This document shows positions 5,159-8,693 of a stretch of DNA of 8,693 nucleotides, piece by piece; within the stretch, counting starts at the first letter, position 1, and each line of letters opens with the position of its first letter. Origin of the DNA: an uncultured Tolumonas sp. (GTDB lineage Bacteria; Pseudomonadota; Gammaproteobacteria; Enterobacterales; Aeromonadaceae); contig CAIZDF010000190.1 of the NCBI GenBank assembly GCA_903931645.1, forward strand, positions 1 through 8,693, read 5' to 3'. The position numbers and the translations under genes were made by a program. Below the pieces are notes generated by a model that worked only from the letters and a program-made list of their open reading frames with translations, was not told where the DNA came from and ran no database searches.

Positions 5159-6388
5159 ATGAACAAGGTAGTAGCGTTCTTATTTGGATTAATTTGTTTT
5201 TCTTCGCAAAGTTTTGCCGCAACCGCGCCAAAACCCTATATGCCTGACGAGCCGGCGGCCGTAAGCAGCAAACCAGTGAAACCGGTGCTGAAAAAAAACA
5301 GCGCCGTGAAACATTCGGTTAAAACGGCAATTGCCAAAACCAGCAAAACTAAATCTCCAGTAAAACCATTGGCAGCAAAAACCGAACCAGTGGCTAAAAC
5401 AACCAAAGCCGGTAAGATTAAAGTCACAAAAAATAGCCGTGTGGCTAACACAGCGCTTAATTCCACACAACGGCTGAACAACTACAGTCGGGTGCAGAAA
5501 AACAAATCACACCAACTGGCACAGCATGTCGATGCCAAGCCAGCTCGTATCGCGTCGCGCTCTACTGCACCAGCTAAAACTAGCGCCGCCGCCAACTCGA
5601 CTCGGGTTACCAATATCCCATTAACCAGCGGCAGTCCATTTCTGGACTCCAGCTCAGCGTTGGTGATGAATGCAAATACCGGTCGCATGATTTACGGCAA
5701 AAATGCCGCGCGCCGCACGCCGATTGCGTCCATCACAAAATTAATGACCTCCATGGTTGTTCTGGATGCCAAGTTATCGATGGACCAACCGATCACCATC
5801 AGTGATGCCGATGTGGATCGCGTCAAAAAATCCAGCTCCCGTCTGGAAGTCGGTACCACACTGTCTCGTTACGACACTATGTGGCTGGCGCTGATGTCGT
5901 CTGAAAACCGCGCGGCACACTCATTGGCTCGCACTTATCCTGGTGGAACCAGTGCCTTTGTTGCCGCAATGAACCGAAAAGCACGTTCTCTGGGCATGAA
6001 CCACACGGTATTTTATGACCCAACAGGGCTGAATAAAGACAATACTTCGACCGCGGCCGATTTAGCATTGATGGTACAAGCTGCTTATCGTTATCCGCAG
6101 ATCCGTCAGTTCACGACCTCAACCGACCATGACATCATCAGTGCTTCCGGTCGTCAGTTACATTACAAAAACAGTAATGCTTTAGTGCGTGAAGGGGTAT
6201 GGGATATTCAGTTATCTAAAACCGGCTATATCAAAGAAGCAGGCCGTTGCCTAGTGATGGTTGCGGAAGTGCAAAGTAAACCAATGGTGATGGTGTTTCT
6301 GGATGCCGGTGCAACCTCCGGCCGTATCAGTGATGCGCGAAATATCAAAACCTGGCTGGAACGCCAGCCAACCAATCAGCTGGGTTAA
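5159..6388 (+). CDS. pbpG: D-alanyl-D-alanine endopeptidase (PBP7-type)
   Basis: This is a low-molecular-weight penicillin-binding protein that cleaves D-Ala-mDAP crosslinks in peptidoglycan in the periplasm. A signal peptide (1-20, ending SFA) is followed by a low-complexity linker and then an S11-type serine peptidase domain from about 158. The three active-site motifs are intact: SITK (191-194, nucleophile S191), SEN (248-250) and KTG (354-356). The total is 409 residues, against about 310 for E. coli PBP7; the excess is the linker at 21-150, which carries 21 lysines and 6 arginines but only 4 acidic residues. The start has AGGA (5148-5151) seven bases upstream. It appears monocistronic, ending at a bidirectional terminator. 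A DD-carboxypeptidase of the DacA group is the alternative, but it lacks the usual C-terminal amphipathic extension. Confidence 0.93.
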   Translation: MNKVVAFLFGLICFSSQSFAATAPKPYMPDEPAAVSSKPVKPVLKKNSAVKHSVKTAIAKTSKTKSPVKPLAAKTEPVAKTTKAGKIKVTKNSRVANTALNSTQRLNNYSRVQKNKSHQLAQHVDAKPARIASRSTAPAKTSAAANSTRVTNIPLTSGSPFLDSSSALVMNANTGRMIYGKNAARRTPIASITKLMTSMVVLDAKLSMDQPITISDADVDRVKKSSSRLEVGTTLSRYDTMWLALMSSENRAAHSLARTYPGGTSAFVAAMNRKARSLGMNHTVFYDPTGLNKDNTSTAADLALMVQAAYRYPQIRQFTTSTDHDIISASGRQLHYKNSNALVREGVWDIQLSKTGYIKEAGRCLVMVAEVQSKPMVMVFLDAGATSGRISDARNIKTWLERQPTNQLG

Positions 6389-6407
6389 ACACTCATTCTG
6401 GTTATAC

Positions 6408-6436
6408 AAAAACAGCGCCTTTGAGCGCTGTTTTTT
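6408..6436. terminator. Bidirectional intrinsic terminator between pbpG and ybeL
   Basis: The core stem CAGCGC (6413-6418) with GCGCTG (6425-6430) has a six-base loop. It is flanked by five A (6408-6412) on the left and six T (6431-6436) on the right, so each strand ends its transcript with a U-run. It serves the convergent genes pbpG and ybeL. Confidence 0.92.
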
Positions 6437-6459
6437 ATTGGCCAACCCCATTATTTACG

Positions 6460-8693
<2,234 letters not shown>

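Overview
The window looks like ordinary chromosome from a gammaproteobacterium. LeuS, PbpG, YbeL, YhbQ, DsbD, CutA and FxsA all read as close relatives of the Escherichia coli proteins. The mix of cutA-dsbD, a ybeL/leuS divergent pair and a bacterial NSS transporter would suit an Aeromonadales-type genome such as Tolumonas or Aeromonas. That placement is inference from recall, not a search. No mobile element, CRISPR array, tRNA or rRNA was seen, and all complete genes have intact frames.

Layout. Positions 1-64 hold a sigma-32-like promoter firing leftwards out of the window. fxsA (65-583, minus) follows, with its own sigma-32-like promoter at 637-665. From 757 a tight plus-strand operon runs cutA, dsbD, yhbQ, with an ATGA overlap and then a 25-base overlap. 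At 3166-4515 lies a sodium-dependent (NSS/SLC6-type) transporter ending in a strong intrinsic terminator (4580-4612). A small membrane-anchored protein of unknown function (4675-5058) comes next. pbpG (5159-6388), a periplasmic peptidoglycan endopeptidase with an unusually long basic N-terminal linker, ends at a bidirectional terminator shared with the convergent ybeL (6460-6960, minus). leuS (from 7117, plus) runs off the right edge, missing its KMSKS loop and anticodon-binding part.

How the genes fit together. fxsA plus the left-edge promoter look like the border of a heat-shock locus; in E. coli fxsA lies close to groESL, so groES is the predicted next gene to the left. CutA and DsbD pair metal tolerance with delivery of reductant to the periplasm, and a GIY-YIG nuclease-like gene is translationally tied to them. 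PbpG works on the cell wall. LeuS charges tRNA-Leu, with the zinc-ribbon gene ybeL divergent from it.

The most useful second looks are the two heat-shock-type promoters, the PbpG linker, the inverted repeats at the pbpG promoter, and the unassigned 127-residue protein. I found no convincing new multi-gene system.
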